From Alphaproteobacteria bacterium (GTDB lineage Bacteria > Pseudomonadota > Alphaproteobacteria > Micavibrionales > Micavibrionaceae), in contig JAHDXS010000002.1 of NCBI GenBank assembly GCA_023384135.1, forward strand, positions 248,001 to 312,000: a stretch of 64,000 bases of DNA, in the 5' to 3' direction. Positions 1 to 8,484 of the stretch are shown here, in pieces. A model generated the notes under the pieces. It saw nothing but the letters and a program-made list of their open reading frames with translations. It was not told the DNA's origin and did no database searches. The translations under genes and the position numbers were made by a program. Numbering within the stretch: position 1 is the stretch's first letter; each line of letters opens with the position of its first letter.

Positions 1-132
1 GAGGTTCCGACCAAATACGGGCTGCGCGGCGTTCCCACGCTGATGCTCTTCAAGGGCGGTAAACTATTGGATACCCGCATTGGCGGCGCGCCGAAATCCC
101 AACTGGTCGCTTGGCTCGAAAACCACGTCTAA
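1..132 (+). CDS. trxA: thioredoxin, C-terminal end (partial)
   Basis: The window opens inside this gene; 43 codons and a TAA stop are visible. The peptide includes YGLRGVPTLMLFKGG, the cis-proline (VPT) loop and last beta strands of a thioredoxin fold, followed by the usual C-terminal helix. The catalytic CxxC lies upstream of the window, so its presence cannot be checked. Thioredoxin reduces protein disulfides in the cytoplasm. In many alphaproteobacteria trxA lies next to addA as it does here, but here the two genes converge on a shared terminator rather than run in one operon. Family assignment is secure; the symbol rests on family and context. Confidence 0.88.
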   Translation, partial: EVPTKYGLRGVPTLMLFKGGKLLDTRIGGAPKSQLVAWLENHV

Positions 133-175
133 GTTTGGCCGATTAGGCGCCAGAAAATTGTAAAAGAATAAAAAG

Positions 176-210
176 ATCGGCCATAACCCCTTATGGCCGA
201 TTCGTTTTTG
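176..210. terminator. bidirectional rho-independent terminator between trxA and addA
   Basis: An 11-bp perfect stem (ATCGGCCATAA / TTATGGCCGAT) with a CCCC loop is followed by TCGTTTTT on the plus strand. It is preceded by an A-rich run (AAAAGAATAAAAAG) that reads as a T tract on the minus strand. It lies between the trxA stop and the addA stop, so it can end both transcripts. Confidence 0.85.
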
Positions 211-212
211 GC

Positions 213-3200
213 TCACCCACGATTCAAAATCGACTCAGGGAGAATCATCAGCCTCGGCCCGTCTGTCCAAAGCAGGGCGCATGTCACCGCCCGGCCCGGA
301 TAAATCCGCATGACCGCATCACGGTAGGCCCGCATCTGCCGGAGATAGACGCGCGGAACGTCCTCGGCCCGCTCCGGTGGCGGCCGGTTGGTTTTATAAT
401 CGAGAATCCACACATGATCCCCCCCGACCACAAGCCGGTCAATCTGCCCGCTCAGGGCAAGATTGTCCTCCAAGAGCGCGGCCACCGGAACCTCCGCCAA
501 ACCCTCCGGCACAAAAAACGCGCCATACTCGGGGTGGTCGAGAACGGCCAGAACCTCGCGCACGACCGACGCCCTGATCTCATCGGGCAATCCGCCGCCA
601 TTTCTGTCCATAAACTGGAGCGCCGCCGCGCCTCTGTGCTCAACCGGGAATTGGGGCAAAAACTGCAACAATTTATGCGTCAGGTTGCCGCGTAAAAACC
701 GGTATTGCGTTCCACCCGCCAGCGGCGAGAGCGCCACAATCTCCGCGCCGCCGCCCTCATCCCCGGCAAGCTGGCGCGACGGCGTAAGAGGCCGCGGCGG
801 CACCGCATCCTCGGGCGCAGGCGTAAGCCCCCAAGCGGGAAGAGCAGGAGTTACAGCGGCCCCCGCCGCCGCAACCTTCATCTTGTCCGGCGGCGCCGTC
901 TGCTTCGTCTCATAACGCAGGCTCTCGTCGGCCAACTCTTTACATCCCGGAACCTGCAAAAGCCCGTCGCGGATGGTCTTGTACCACGATATGTTATAGG
1001 CATTGTCGCCCTTAGCGCCTTTCCGCCCGCACACATAAAGCCGATCCGCCGCCCGCGTCATCGCCACATACAAAAGCCGCGCATCTTCCTGCGCCGCCTT
1101 CTCCTCCAGCAGCTCACGCACCGCCGAATAGGCTTCAGGCTCATCGTCCGCGCGCGGCGACCACAAAGGAAAATCCAGCCCCGTCTTATCAGGCCAAAGA
1201 AGCCCGGAATTCTTACGTCCCGCCTTCTGGGGAATTGAGTCCGGCAAAATCACGATCGGCGCCTGCAAGCCCTTGGAGCCGTGAACGGTCATAATCCGCA
1301 CCTGCCCCCCGGCTTCCTCCATTTCACGCTTGATCTCGGTTGGGTTGGATTCGAAATACTGCACGAACAGCTCCAGCACATCCGGCTGATCCCGCCCGAA
1401 CGAAAGGGCCATCCGCAAAAATTCCTCCAGCGGATCGAGAGAATCCTCGCCGAGCCGCCGCCGCAAGGCCCGCAAGCCGCTCTGCTCGTCGCCCGGACAA
1501 GGGGAGAGCAAAATATGCGAGAAAAACTCGTAAGCCCCTAAACTTTGAGCATAAGACCGCAAACCGCGCAGATACGCGGCCACCTCCTGCGCCCGCGCGG
1601 GCAGGAGCCCGATCGGGTCATCCAGGAGTCTTCGATTCATATCCGGCTCAAAATGAACCAGCGCCGACCATAAATCGCCCGCTCTTCCGGCGGCCAGCGC
1701 AAACAGCTCCGCATCCCCCCATCCGATCAGCGGCGATTTCAGAAGACACGCCAGCGTCAGATCGTCCGGCGGCAAAAGACAGAACTTCGCCGCTGCCAGA
1801 AGATCCTGAACCACAAGCTGCGGCGAGAGATCCATACGGTCCATCCCGCTCACCGGAACCCCCCGCGTTTTCAGAGCGCGGATCAGGGCATCGACAAGGG
1901 GCGTGCGCGAGCGCACAAGAACCATGATGTCCCCCGGCGTCACCGCGCGGCCATAGGCGGGCAAAATCTCGCCGGACCGCAGCCAGCCCTCGATCCGGTC
2001 CGCGACCGTATCGGCCAGCACCAGAACGCTCTTGCGCCCTTCGTGAACGCTCACCGGCGGGTCCCAAAACGACCTTTGATCCGGCTTTTCCGTCTCGATG
2101 ATCGGCCACATCTCGACTAGCCCGCCCTGCCCCGACCGCACGGACGTATGATGAACGAACTCCCCGCCCATCGCGGCGCGGAGATCGTCCCGGTCGAACG
2201 TCTTGTCCACCGCCGCCAGAACCGCCTCGGTCGAACGGAACGACATGGAGAGGAAAACATTCTGGAAATTCTGCCCCGCCTGCCCGGCCTTCTCGTGAAA
2301 GAGGCCGTTCATCCGGCTGAACTCTTCCGGCGCAGCACGCTGGAAGCTATAGATCGACTGCTTCATATCCCCGACCGCGAACACCGTCCGCACCCGGTCT
2401 TCCCGCGCACCCTGCCCTGTAAAGAAATCGTCGCACAGCGCCTCGATGATGGCCCACTGTTCGGGGTTCGTATCCTGCGCCTCATCGACGAGAACATGGT
2501 CGATCCCCTGATCGAGTTTGTACATAATCCAGCGCGTGACATCCTCTTCCCGCCCCTCACCCAACCCGCGCAGCGTCAGCGTCCGCCCGCGCAGCAAATC
2601 GCGCGTCTTCAGGATAAGATCGTCGTAATCCACGCCGCCCCGCTCGGCTTTGAGCGTTTGATAGGTCCGGTTGATCGCCTCCCCGAGAATCAGCACATCC
2701 CGCGTCAGCCGCGCCGAATGGATGGCGTTTCTGCGGTCGAGGATTCCCTCCAGCCGTCGCCCTTCGGCATGCAAGATATCTTCGGCATCCGGATAAGCTT
2801 CCTTAACCTTTTTAGTCGGAAAGTGCTGCGCAAAAACCGTGCCTTTGTTTGTAAGATATCCGCCGAGGTAATCCTGAAATTGTTGAAACCTCTGCGCATC
2901 GTTGAGAGAAAGCCATTTCAGGATAACCTCTCCGCGCTCCTGATCGTTCTTTCCCCCCTCCAGCATCGCCAGCGCGACGCGCTTGATATCTGCCTCGTCC
3001 TCCGGCGCAGGATTCATCGCCGCCGCGAGATACCCCCTTTCATCCTCCCCCGGAGTCACGCCGTAAAAACCGCAAACCGCAGCATAAATCGCCTCGACAT
3101 CCTGAAAACCGCGCAGCAATCCGGCCATCTGCCCGCGCTCCTTGCAGATATCGTTCGCAAGCTCCGCGAATTGGTCCTCACTCTGCTCGGCGGTGAGATT

Positions 3201-3806
3201 TTCAAGCGCGTTCCGCAACGCCGAACCCGCCATCTCCAGACGCCCGGCTTCGGCAATGGCCGCGCGCTGCGCCTGCTCGATCAACTCGCGCGCCTGCGTC
3301 TCCTCCAGAACCCGGAAATGCGGCTGCAAATCCGCCTCCAGCGGAAACCGCCCCAGAACCGACTGGCAAAAGGAATGAATAGTCAAAATTCGCAAACCGG
3401 CAGGCGCGTCGAGAATCCGTGCGAAGAGCTGCTGCGCCGCCTTGATCTGCTGCGCCGTGGGCGGGTATCCGTTCAGCTTTTCAAGCGTTCCGGTGAGGCT
3501 GTCGCCCGTCCCCGGCTCGACCGGCATCACCGCCCAGCGCCCCAGCGTCTCGAACAGGCGGATGGTCATCTCGCTTGCCGCCGCCTTCGTGAAGGTCAGG
3601 CATAAAATTCTATGCGGCTCGGTCCCCGGCGTTCCGTCCTGCTGGGGCAAAAGCAACCGCAGCAATCGGTCGGTCAAAACCTTCGTCTTGCCCGTCCCCG
3701 CCGACGCGCCGACCCAGACCGAGGCCGCAGGCTCCGAAGCCTTGCGCTGCACCTCGTCCGGTGTAATGAGATTCTGCGGCGCGGAGAGAGCGCGATCGGT
3801 CGTCAT
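213..3806 (-). CDS. addA: double-strand break repair helicase-nuclease AddA
   Basis: A 1197-aa UvrD/Rep-type helicase with C-terminal nuclease, the normal AddA length. Walker A GASAGTGKT is at residues 33-41, and helicase motif II is VDEAQDTNPEQW. A RecB-family nuclease core (GQIDRL, then DYKTN with Asp near 1136) closes the protein. With AddB it resects double-strand breaks to Chi-like sites and loads RecA, replacing RecBCD in alphaproteobacteria. The ATG overlaps the addB stop by 4 bp, so the two are translationally coupled. It is the last gene of the leftward tsaE-murU-addB-addA run. Confidence 0.96.
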   Translation of the reverse strand: MTTDRALSAPQNLITPDEVQRKASEPAASVWVGASAGTGKTKVLTDRLLRLLLPQQDGTPGTEPHRILCLTFTKAAASEMTIRLFETLGRWAVMPVEPGTGDSLTGTLEKLNGYPPTAQQIKAAQQLFARILDAPAGLRILTIHSFCQSVLGRFPLEADLQPHFRVLEETQARELIEQAQRAAIAEAGRLEMAGSALRNALENLTAEQSEDQFAELANDICKERGQMAGLLRGFQDVEAIYAAVCGFYGVTPGEDERGYLAAAMNPAPEDEADIKRVALAMLEGGKNDQERGEVILKWLSLNDAQRFQQFQDYLGGYLTNKGTVFAQHFPTKKVKEAYPDAEDILHAEGRRLEGILDRRNAIHSARLTRDVLILGEAINRTYQTLKAERGGVDYDDLILKTRDLLRGRTLTLRGLGEGREEDVTRWIMYKLDQGIDHVLVDEAQDTNPEQWAIIEALCDDFFTGQGAREDRVRTVFAVGDMKQSIYSFQRAAPEEFSRMNGLFHEKAGQAGQNFQNVFLSMSFRSTEAVLAAVDKTFDRDDLRAAMGGEFVHHTSVRSGQGGLVEMWPIIETEKPDQRSFWDPPVSVHEGRKSVLVLADTVADRIEGWLRSGEILPAYGRAVTPGDIMVLVRSRTPLVDALIRALKTRGVPVSGMDRMDLSPQLVVQDLLAAAKFCLLPPDDLTLACLLKSPLIGWGDAELFALAAGRAGDLWSALVHFEPDMNRRLLDDPIGLLPARAQEVAAYLRGLRSYAQSLGAYEFFSHILLSPCPGDEQSGLRALRRRLGEDSLDPLEEFLRMALSFGRDQPDVLELFVQYFESNPTEIKREMEEAGGQVRIMTVHGSKGLQAPIVILPDSIPQKAGRKNSGLLWPDKTGLDFPLWSPRADDEPEAYSAVRELLEEKAAQEDARLLYVAMTRAADRLYVCGRKGAKGDNAYNISWYKTIRDGLLQVPGCKELADESLRYETKQTAPPDKMKVAAAGAAVTPALPAWGLTPAPEDAVPPRPLTPSRQLAGDEGGGAEIVALSPLAGGTQYRFLRGNLTHKLLQFLPQFPVEHRGAAALQFMDRNGGGLPDEIRASVVREVLAVLDHPEYGAFFVPEGLAEVPVAALLEDNLALSGQIDRLVVGGDHVWILDYKTNRPPPERAEDVPRVYLRQMRAYRDAVMRIYPGRAVTCALLWTDGPRLMILPESILNRG

Positions 3807-6800
3807 GTCTGCGCCCCCTCGCTATCCGCATCGTTGACCGACCATTCGCGGATGCGCTCAAGATGCTCGAAATCGTTATACATCGGTGCACGCGCCGCGT
3901 CGGGAATGCAATGATAGGCGGCCAGCGGATCGCGGAACGCCCGCACGAGAGCAATCAAGGAATTTTCCGCCGCCTCCGCCACGTGCTCGATCGTCTCCGT
4001 ATCCTCAAGCGCCTGAATATCGCCGCCCCGCGCCCCCGAACGGAAAATCCAATACCCCAGATACGCGCACTCTCCCGCTTCGATATTGCCGCCCTCCCCG
4101 GACGCAAAACCGCCCCGCCGCAGCATGACGGCCTCCAGCGGCAATTGCGGCAACTGCCCGCTTTCCATCTTGCCCTTCGTATAGGAACCGCCCGACTTGT
4201 AATCGATAATCGCGTAACCGTTCGGCAAGCGGTCGATCCGGTCCACGCGGCCATGCAGGGTGAAAGGCTCCCCGTCGATCTCGAAAACGATCTCACCCTT
4301 CACCTCGGCGGCATAAAAACGCGCCCGCTCGCGCCACCGCGCCTCGTGCCCCGCTACCCAATCCATCGCATGACCCGCCCGCGCCGCCCAGAACCGAATC
4401 ATCTCCGGGTCATACAAAGCCTCCCCGGCGGCCTGCGCCAAAAAGCCGCGCAAGACATCCTCGGCCCGCTCCGGCAGCCGCTCGGGATGCGCCTTGATGA
4501 ACGACTCGACCGCCTTATGAAGGATCTGCCCGCGCAAGGCCGCGTCCGCCTTCACGGTGAGATCGGGAATCTTCCGAAGCCCCAGCGTATACGCCGCGTA
4601 ATACCCGTAAGGATCGCGCAGCCACGTCTCCACCCGCGTGACCGAAACTTTCGTGGGGCGGTAAGAGAGCGGCGGACGCGGCGCGGGCCGTGAGACGGGC
4701 GTGAAATCCTCTACCCTGTCTAACATGCCGGCCCATTCCCTGTGCGGCCCCCGCGTCAAATCCTGCGGATCGGCGCCGCAGGCCCGCAAAACCGTATCCA
4801 TCTTCTGAAGCCACCGCGCCGGAACCGTCGGCGCCCCGTCAACCTTCCGCGCACGGGTCAGCACGATCTCGGATGCACAAAATGCCTGCGCAAAATCATG
4901 CGCCGCCAGCCCGACCGAACGCTCCAGCCCCGGCAAGCCGAAATTGGCCCGCATCTCACGCGAGATCCAAGGATCGAACGCCGCCCCGGACGGCCACGTC
5001 CCCTCGTTCAGCCCGCCGAGAATCACAAGATCGGCGTCGCCCAGCCGAGCTTCGAGCTGGCCCAGAATCTTGAGCCGCGCATGCGCCCCGAATTTGGGCC
5101 GCACCGTCGCGCCGCTCATAAGAAAACCGAAGATCTCCGCATAATCGCGTCGGCGCAAAGCCCCCGCAGCCTCGGCATGAAGCCGCAATTCGGAAAGCAG
5201 ACCCGCCGCCTCCGCGCCATCCTCGCCTGACCAAAGCGTTTCGCCCTCCGACCCGGCGGCCAGCCGCTCCGCCGCCTCGATATGCGCCGTAAAATGCGCC
5301 TCCGCCGGATGCGCCCCGCCATCGTCGAGCGCCGCAAGCCCATCCAGAACCGCGGACAAGCGCGAAAGAAACGCCGCCACATCCGTAAGCCCCGCCTCGC
5401 GGGCGAGCCCCAGCGCCTCACGCAAATCTCTGGGCCGCTTCCGGTCGTTGCGCAAAATCTTCGTCTCAAAACGCTGCAGCACCCCCGCCGGAGCCTCCTT
5501 CTCGCGTCCGATTCGGCAGAGCGGATGCTTGAGCAACGCCAGCAGCGCCGCCGGATCGAACGACGACGAACCCGCCCGCAAAACAAGCATTAAATACCGC
5601 CCGACCGCCGTCTGCGAAAGCGATTGCCCCGCCGAGTCATCAATCACAATGCCCCAGCGCAAACATTGCGCCGCCACGCGCCGCGCCAGCGCTCTGTCAG
5701 GTGTGATCAGACTCGCTGTCCGCTCCGGAACTTCCAGCGCCTCACGCAGTAAAAGCGCGATGACACTCGCCTCCTCCTGCGCGGTATCGCACGGATAATA
5801 ACGCACACCGCGCAGCAATTCGCCCGCACCGATACCCCGCGCCGCAATCTCATATTTAAGGTTCGCCCAACGCACCGTCGTCTGCGCGGGCCGCATCAAC
5901 TCGCGGATCAAAACCCGCCGACCTTCATGCAAGGCCACACCGTCCGGAGAGTCTGAAGGCGGCACAACAATCTGAACCTCCGCGCGGCTAACCTCCATGC
6001 GCGAAAGAAGCTTTTTCATCTGATACTGCGGATGGGTTTCATCCAGCGCGTCCCAGCTTTCTTGGTCGAGTTCCAGATCCAACCCCGGCAGAATCACCCG
6101 CCCCTGCGGCAACTGCGAAACGGCGTCCAGTAAACCTGCCGTGGCAGGAATCGAACCCGTACTGCCCGCCGCGATCACCCGTCCGGCCTGATCGGGATGC
6201 GCGCGCCAGAAGTCCGCGAGCGCCTGCAGCAAAAGCACCCGCCGCAGTGCAGGGTCGATTAATCCCTCCTCCTCCAGAATTTTCGGCCAATGCTCGATCA
6301 CGATCTGCAGAAATTTCAGCGTAATCTGCCAGTGCGCCGCAAACCCCTCGGGCACCAGTTCGGCAAGCTGCGAAAGGCTCTTGCCCTCAGTGTGCGTCTG
6401 ATCGACCAGCGCCGCCAGCGCCTGCGCCAGCGCGATCGCCTGATCCCCGCCGCCCGCAAAACCCTCCCCGGCCTGCAACAGGCGCGAAAGAATCAGCAAA
6501 CGGCGGATCGGCGAAATGGCAGGCGGAACCTCGTCCATTCGCCCGCCCTGCCCCATGAACAGCAGCGAAAGCTCGCCCTCGTCCACGTCGCCGATCGGCG
6601 TCATACGGGGCAAGAGAATCGGCCGCCCGCCGGAAAGCTCAAGAAAACAATCGCGCAAAACGCGGCACGCCCGCCGCGTCGGCAGTAAAACCGAAATGCG
6701 CGCCAGCGCCTCCGGCGATCCCCCCGCCTCCATAAGAAGATTCTGCGCCAGCGTCCGCGCGAACGGATATCCGGCGGGAATGGTCTGCACGTTGCGGCGC

Positions 6801-6820
6801 TTACCTGCGTCTCCGCTCAT
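3803..6820 (-). CDS. addB: double-strand break repair protein AddB
   Basis: A 1005-aa protein with the alphaproteobacterial AddB pattern. The N-terminal helicase-like region (VLLPTRRACRVLRD) lacks a classical Walker A. The C-terminal PD-(D/E)XK nuclease reads GRVDRIDRLPNG followed by IDYKSGG. It forms the AddAB heterodimer that processes double-strand breaks. I do not see the four-cysteine iron-sulfur cluster of Bacillus AddB, which is usual for the alphaproteobacterial type. The stop overlaps the addA start by 4 bp and the start overlaps the upstream nucleotidyltransferase stop by 4 bp. Confidence 0.95.
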   Translation of the reverse strand: MSGDAGKRRNVQTIPAGYPFARTLAQNLLMEAGGSPEALARISVLLPTRRACRVLRDCFLELSGGRPILLPRMTPIGDVDEGELSLLFMGQGGRMDEVPPAISPIRRLLILSRLLQAGEGFAGGGDQAIALAQALAALVDQTHTEGKSLSQLAELVPEGFAAHWQITLKFLQIVIEHWPKILEEEGLIDPALRRVLLLQALADFWRAHPDQAGRVIAAGSTGSIPATAGLLDAVSQLPQGRVILPGLDLELDQESWDALDETHPQYQMKKLLSRMEVSRAEVQIVVPPSDSPDGVALHEGRRVLIRELMRPAQTTVRWANLKYEIAARGIGAGELLRGVRYYPCDTAQEEASVIALLLREALEVPERTASLITPDRALARRVAAQCLRWGIVIDDSAGQSLSQTAVGRYLMLVLRAGSSSFDPAALLALLKHPLCRIGREKEAPAGVLQRFETKILRNDRKRPRDLREALGLAREAGLTDVAAFLSRLSAVLDGLAALDDGGAHPAEAHFTAHIEAAERLAAGSEGETLWSGEDGAEAAGLLSELRLHAEAAGALRRRDYAEIFGFLMSGATVRPKFGAHARLKILGQLEARLGDADLVILGGLNEGTWPSGAAFDPWISREMRANFGLPGLERSVGLAAHDFAQAFCASEIVLTRARKVDGAPTVPARWLQKMDTVLRACGADPQDLTRGPHREWAGMLDRVEDFTPVSRPAPRPPLSYRPTKVSVTRVETWLRDPYGYYAAYTLGLRKIPDLTVKADAALRGQILHKAVESFIKAHPERLPERAEDVLRGFLAQAAGEALYDPEMIRFWAARAGHAMDWVAGHEARWRERARFYAAEVKGEIVFEIDGEPFTLHGRVDRIDRLPNGYAIIDYKSGGSYTKGKMESGQLPQLPLEAVMLRRGGFASGEGGNIEAGECAYLGYWIFRSGARGGDIQALEDTETIEHVAEAAENSLIALVRAFRDPLAAYHCIPDAARAPMYNDFEHLERIREWSVNDADSEGAQT

Positions 6821-7566
6821 GACGCCGCCTTGCCGGCCTCGTCCTGCCCAAAGGCCGATCGCACCGATTCAAGATCGCGCGGCGCGCTGATATGGTGCCA
6901 ATCGCCCTCATGCTCCAGCGCGTAAAACCGCCCTGCCGTCTGCGCCCGGTCCATGAGGGTCAGGAACGAAAACGCGCCCTCAGGCTGATCCTTATAAATC
7001 TCCGGGCTATTGAGCCGGATATTCGTCCACATATAAGCGCCCGTCTTGGCCGCGCTGCGCGCCACACGCCCATCAGGCAAAAGGTCATAATCCCCCGCCC
7101 CCTCGGTCAGGATCATCCGCGAAAGCGGCTGCATCAGCGTCAAAATATCCATCCGCGCCGGATCCCAGAACCGCGCCAAACGCGCTAACGCACTCTCCCC
7201 GCCCGGCGGATCGGTCCACAGCGCATCACCCGCGATCACATAAAACGGCTCGTCTTTAAACAACGGCAACATCTTGCGCACCCCGCCCCCGGTATCCAGC
7301 AGCGCCTCCTCATGCGAAAAATGAATCGTGAGCTTCGGGGAATAACTTTCCAGATGCGCCTGCAACTGTTCCGCGCGATAGTGCAGATTGACGGCGACCT
7401 CATCGACTCCGGCTTCGCCAAGCTTATCCAGAATCCGGTAGATCAAACTGCGCCCGCCCACCTCAACCATCGGCTTCGGGCAATGATCCGTGTAAGGACG
7501 CAGCCGCGTCCCCATGCCCGCCGCCAGAATAAACGCCCGCCTTGGTATGAAAACACCTTTAGCCAT
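6817..7566 (-). CDS. murU: nucleotidyltransferase, MurU-like (N-acetylmuramate 1-phosphate uridylyltransferase type)
   Basis: The N-terminus AFILAAGMGTRLRP followed by CPKPMVEVGG is the sugar-nucleotide pyrophosphorylase signature; AGDALW is the metal-binding region. About 249 aa, the size of MurU, which makes UDP-MurNAc in peptidoglycan recycling. The ATG at 7564-7566 overlaps the tsaE stop by 8 bp and was preferred over an upstream in-frame codon at 7593. The tsaE-murU-addB-addA context matches the alphaproteobacterial cell-wall recycling locus, but the kinase AmgK that usually sits between tsaE and murU is missing. The substrate is inferred from context; another sugar-1-phosphate is possible. 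Confidence 0.75.
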   Translation of the reverse strand: MAKGVFIPRRAFILAAGMGTRLRPYTDHCPKPMVEVGGRSLIYRILDKLGEAGVDEVAVNLHYRAEQLQAHLESYSPKLTIHFSHEEALLDTGGGVRKMLPLFKDEPFYVIAGDALWTDPPGGESALARLARFWDPARMDILTLMQPLSRMILTEGAGDYDLLPDGRVARSAAKTGAYMWTNIRLNSPEIYKDQPEGAFSFLTLMDRAQTAGRFYALEHEGDWHHISAPRDLESVRSAFGQDEAGKAAS

Positions 7567-8011
7567 GCCGCGAAACCTCCACACGCCGCGCACCGGGGTC
7601 GTCCGGCACCGATGAAAGCGTGACCTCGATCCGTTGCCTTGGAATCAAACCGCCCAGCCTCTCCGGCCATTCAACCAGAATGATCGCCTGCCCCAGCGCC
7701 TCCTCCCAGCCCGTCTCATAAACCTCTTCGGAGTCTTCGATGCGATAAAGATCGAAATGCCATACAGGCTGGCCGTCCGCCGTCTCGTAATGCTGCACCA
7801 GCGTAAAGGTCGGGCTCGGCACCTCCAAATGTTCATCCCCGCACAATTCGCGGATTACGGCACGGCAGAACGAGGTCTTACCGGCCCCCAGACCGCCGCG
7901 CAGCATAACGGCATCCCTGCGCCCCAGCGCCTGCGCGAAAACTCGCGCAAAAGCTACCGTTTCTGCCTCGTTGCGCAAAACCCTGTCCTGAACGTCCATC
8001 CCGTCTAACAT
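7559..8011 (-). CDS. tsaE: tRNA threonylcarbamoyladenosine biosynthesis ATPase TsaE
   Basis: A compact 150-aa P-loop protein with Walker A GLGAGKT at residues 40-46 and the family motifs SPTFTLVQ and HFDLYR. TsaE is the ATPase that drives the TsaB-TsaD-TsaE complex forming t6A at position 37 of ANN-decoding tRNAs. An ATG at 8009-8011 was chosen over the adjacent GTG at 8014. First gene of the leftward tsaE-murU-addB-addA run, diverging from a small exported protein 40 bp away. Confidence 0.93.
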   Translation of the reverse strand: MLDGMDVQDRVLRNEAETVAFARVFAQALGRRDAVMLRGGLGAGKTSFCRAVIRELCGDEHLEVPSPTFTLVQHYETADGQPVWHFDLYRIEDSEEVYETGWEEALGQAIILVEWPERLGGLIPRQRIEVTLSSVPDDPGARRVEVSRHG

Positions 8012-8051
8012 CACGCTTTGTTCCTGCCCCCCAACAATGCTAAAATGAAGT

Positions 8052-8480
8052 ATGAAAATCCAGCATTACTTTGCCCTTGCCGCCCTCCTTCTGACTTTTG
8101 CGCCAAACATTGCGCGGGCTCAGGAAATTCTGAACGAACCAGTCTGTTTTACGGTGCGCAACACCGCCAATCACAAGGTCTATGGAAATTTCGTAACCGA
8201 CTACTACACGGCCGAGGACGGAACGCAGGCCCGCCACCGCTCCAACTTCCGCCTGGATGAGGCGGGCGCGAAAGACCCCGAAAAGGGCTTTCCGCTTGAT
8301 GCTGCGGAATTCTGCTCCTACGGCCCCTTCTTTGAGGGCCGCCAGCTTGAACTGGTGATCCGCACGCTGATTCCCGTCTTCTCATGCAAGACCAGCGTCG
8401 AAAAGGGAGAGATCATTATCAAGAGCGAACGCTTGCCAGACGACAGCGGCAACAAAATCTGGGCCGAATGTCTCCAGTAA
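8052..8480 (+). CDS. small exported protein of unknown function
   Basis: 142 aa. Residues 1-24 form a clear Sec signal peptide: a charged start, the hydrophobic stretch ALAALLLTF, and a likely cleavage after ARA. The mature part has four cysteines (EPVCFTV, EFCSYG, FSCKTS and ECLQ near the end), enough for two periplasmic disulfides. No family was recognised and no catalytic motif is visible. It diverges from tsaE and its stop lies 4 bp from the convergent divL stop, with no terminator between them. A periplasmic domain of about 120 aa is all that can be supported. Confidence 0.75.
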   Translation: MKIQHYFALAALLLTFAPNIARAQEILNEPVCFTVRNTANHKVYGNFVTDYYTAEDGTQARHRSNFRLDEAGAKDPEKGFPLDAAEFCSYGPFFEGRQLELVIRTLIPVFSCKTSVEKGEIIIKSERLPDDSGNKIWAECLQ

Positions 8481-8484
8481 GCTC

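Noticed and set aside
2148..3605. Long plus-strand frame (485 codons) inside addA
   Set aside because: It is the shadow of a GC-rich gene; it lacks domain motifs and a ribosome site, and addA is unambiguous on the other strand.
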